Source: Akkermansiaceae bacterium
Lineage (GTDB): Bacteria; Verrucomicrobiota; Verrucomicrobiia; Verrucomicrobiales; Akkermansiaceae
Direction of reading: 5' to 3'
Assembly (NCBI GenBank): GCA_903919975.1
Contig: CAIXKE010000039.1
Coordinates: 1 to 64,000 of the forward strand
Length of the DNA: 64,000 nt
Part shown: piece after piece, positions 62,738 through 64,000 of the stretch
Layout: every line of letters begins with the position of its first letter
How positions within the stretch are numbered: the stretch's first letter is position 1
Notes under the pieces: generated by a model
Told to the model about the DNA's origin: nothing
Database searches by the model: none
The model's input: only the letters and a program-made list of their open reading frames with translations
Position numbers and translations under genes: made by a program

Positions 62738-64000
62738 ATGAATTTAACAATCAACTCCATCACTCTGGTTCTCGCCGGATTCACCGCCGCCGGAGCGTTT
62801 GCTGCTCCGGTGAAGCTCATCACGCTGGATCCCGGGCATTTTCATGCGGGGTTGGTGCAGAAGTCGATGATTGAGGGAGTGGATCCCGAGGTGCATGTCT
62901 ATGCGCCGGCGGGGCCGGAGTTGGATCGGCATCTGGCGATGATCAAAGGTTTCAATAGTCGGGCTGAGAACCCGACACACTGGGAAACCAAAGTGCATTC
63001 CGGCCCGGATTTTCTAGCGGAAATGTTACGCGATCGGCCCGGAAATGTGGTGGTGATTTCGGGAAACAACGCGAAGAAGTCGCGCTATATTTTGGAATGT
63101 GTGAAGGCGGGGCTGAATGTCATGGCAGACAAGCCGATGGCGATCGATCCTACGGGATTCGCCCAGATCGAGGAGGCTTACCGGGTGGCGGCGGAGAAAA
63201 AGCTCGTTCTGTTGGACATCATGACCGAGCGCCATGAGATCAGCACAATGTTACAAAAGGAGCTTTCACGTTTTCCGGATGTCTTCGGAGAACTGGACAA
63301 GGGCAGTCCCGATCGTCCTGCGGTAACCAAGGAAAGCGTCCATCATTATTCCAAACTGGTGAACGGAGCGCCTCTGCAGCGTCCGCCATGGTTTTTTGAT
63401 CCGAAACAACAGGGCGAGGCCATCGTTGATGTGACGACGCACTTGGTGGATCTCGTGCAGTGGGAGTGTTTCCCGAATGACGTGATCAAGTCGTCCGACG
63501 TGAAAATTCTATCAGCGCGGAGTTGGGATACGCCGATTACCTTGGGCGAGTTCACCAAAACCACCAAGCTCGACGCATGGCCGGATTATCTGAAGTCACT
63601 CGTGGATGCGAATGGAGTGCTGCAAACACGGGCAAACGGCGAGTTCACTTACACGCTGCGCGGCGTGCATGCGAAGGTCTCGGTGTTGTGGAAATTCGAA
63701 GCGCCGGCAGGTGCTGGTGATACGCATGACTCGCTGATGCGCGGCACCAAAGCCTCGCTGCACATCCGCCAAGGTGCGGAGCAGGGCTACAAACCGGTGC
63801 TTTACATCGAGCCTGCGGGCAAACCGGATGATGCTTGGCGCGTAGCTCTAACCGCAGCCATTGCGAAAATTTCAGAATCCTTCCCGGGTGTTGCGGTGAA
63901 GGAAACGGGCGATCGTTGGGAGGTTGTAATTCCGGACAAATTCAAGGTCGGTCATGAGGCGCATTTCGGCCAGGTGACCGGAGATTTTCTCGGCTACTTG
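62738..64000 (+). CDS. Exported Gfo/Idh/MocA-type oxidoreductase, partial (runs off the window)
   Basis: 421 codons without a stop, from ATG 62738 to the window edge. A signal peptide (MNLTINSITLVLAGFTAAGA) precedes a Rossmann-type domain with VVVISGNNAKKSRYILECVK, AGLNVMADKPMAI (the conserved Lys-Pro of the family) and TTHLVDLVQWECF. The later part fits the 'putative oxidoreductase C-terminal' domain that often accompanies sugar-oxidising members. The likely role is NAD(P)-linked oxidation of a sugar or sugar derivative, outside the cytoplasm if exported. The 3' end is missing. Confidence 0.85.
   Translation, partial: MNLTINSITLVLAGFTAAGAFAAPVKLITLDPGHFHAGLVQKSMIEGVDPEVHVYAPAGPELDRHLAMIKGFNSRAENPTHWETKVHSGPDFLAEMLRDRPGNVVVISGNNAKKSRYILECVKAGLNVMADKPMAIDPTGFAQIEEAYRVAAEKKLVLLDIMTERHEISTMLQKELSRFPDVFGELDKGSPDRPAVTKESVHHYSKLVNGAPLQRPPWFFDPKQQGEAIVDVTTHLVDLVQWECFPNDVIKSSDVKILSARSWDTPITLGEFTKTTKLDAWPDYLKSLVDANGVLQTRANGEFTYTLRGVHAKVSVLWKFEAPAGAGDTHDSLMRGTKASLHIRQGAEQGYKPVLYIEPAGKPDDAWRVALTAAIAKISESFPGVAVKETGDRWEVVIPDKFKVGHEAHFGQVTGDFLGYL

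Overview
The window looks like chromosomal DNA of a Verrucomicrobiota-type bacterium. That assignment is an inference from gene content: long secreted proteins with discoidin- and thioredoxin-like modules, a GxxExxY gene bounded by the 'accacagat' type of repeat, a rhaA-rhaT pair with an oversized transporter, and few clear Shine-Dalgarno sites. No rRNA or other lineage marker is present to prove it.

Left chromosomal part (1-16306). It opens with decayed DNA, including an internally deleted relic of the ADP-ribosylglycohydrolase gene whose intact copy lies 6 kb downstream. Then come a 1.4-kaa secreted protein, a threonine aldolase-type enzyme, the ADP-ribosylglycohydrolase, a broken protein-kinase gene resembling the kinase of PglW-like proteins, an O6-methylguanine methyltransferase, a fusion of a TrhO-type tRNA hydroxylase with an RluA-type pseudouridine synthase, dTMP kinase, an outer-membrane barrel protein and an FtsK translocase. 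The part ends at a tRNA-Phe gene.

Integrated island (16307-43920). A perfect 46-bp copy of the tRNA-Phe 3' part at 43920-43965 marks the far end of a roughly 27.7-kb element. A tyrosine integrase, an excisionase-like protein and a polymerase-palm protein sit at the right end. A serine recombinase and small HTH proteins sit at the left end. The cargo is a class 1 DISARM anti-phage system on the minus strand (drmD, drmMI, drmA, drmB, drmC). It is split between drmMI and drmA by six genes: a reverse transcriptase, a TIGR02391/HEPN-type protein with an RX4H motif, an SMC-like ATPase, a TOPRIM-like protein, an XRE-ImmA/IrrE regulator and a PIN nuclease. The first four are tightly packed behind drmMI, and the last two form a toxin-antitoxin-like pair in front of drmA. 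A folded, terminator-ended element (39773-39967) lies upstream of drmD on the opposite strand. The RT plus HEPN pair inside DISARM is the best candidate for an undescribed system in this window.

Right chromosomal part (43966-64000). Two PilT-type ATPases are followed by three small membrane or envelope genes (two membrane-associated proteins and a DUF883-like protein), a large AsmA-like protein, RadC and a DCC-family thiol oxidoreductase. HisS and AspS follow, separated by a small GxxExxY gene with 40-bp inverted flanks. Then come SdhB, a lipoprotein-like MsrB and a frameshifted pseudogene. A rhamnose locus (AraC-type regulator, rhaA, rhaT, with a candidate 21-bp-spaced operator pair), a GpgS-like glycosyltransferase and an oxidoreductase gene running off the window complete it.
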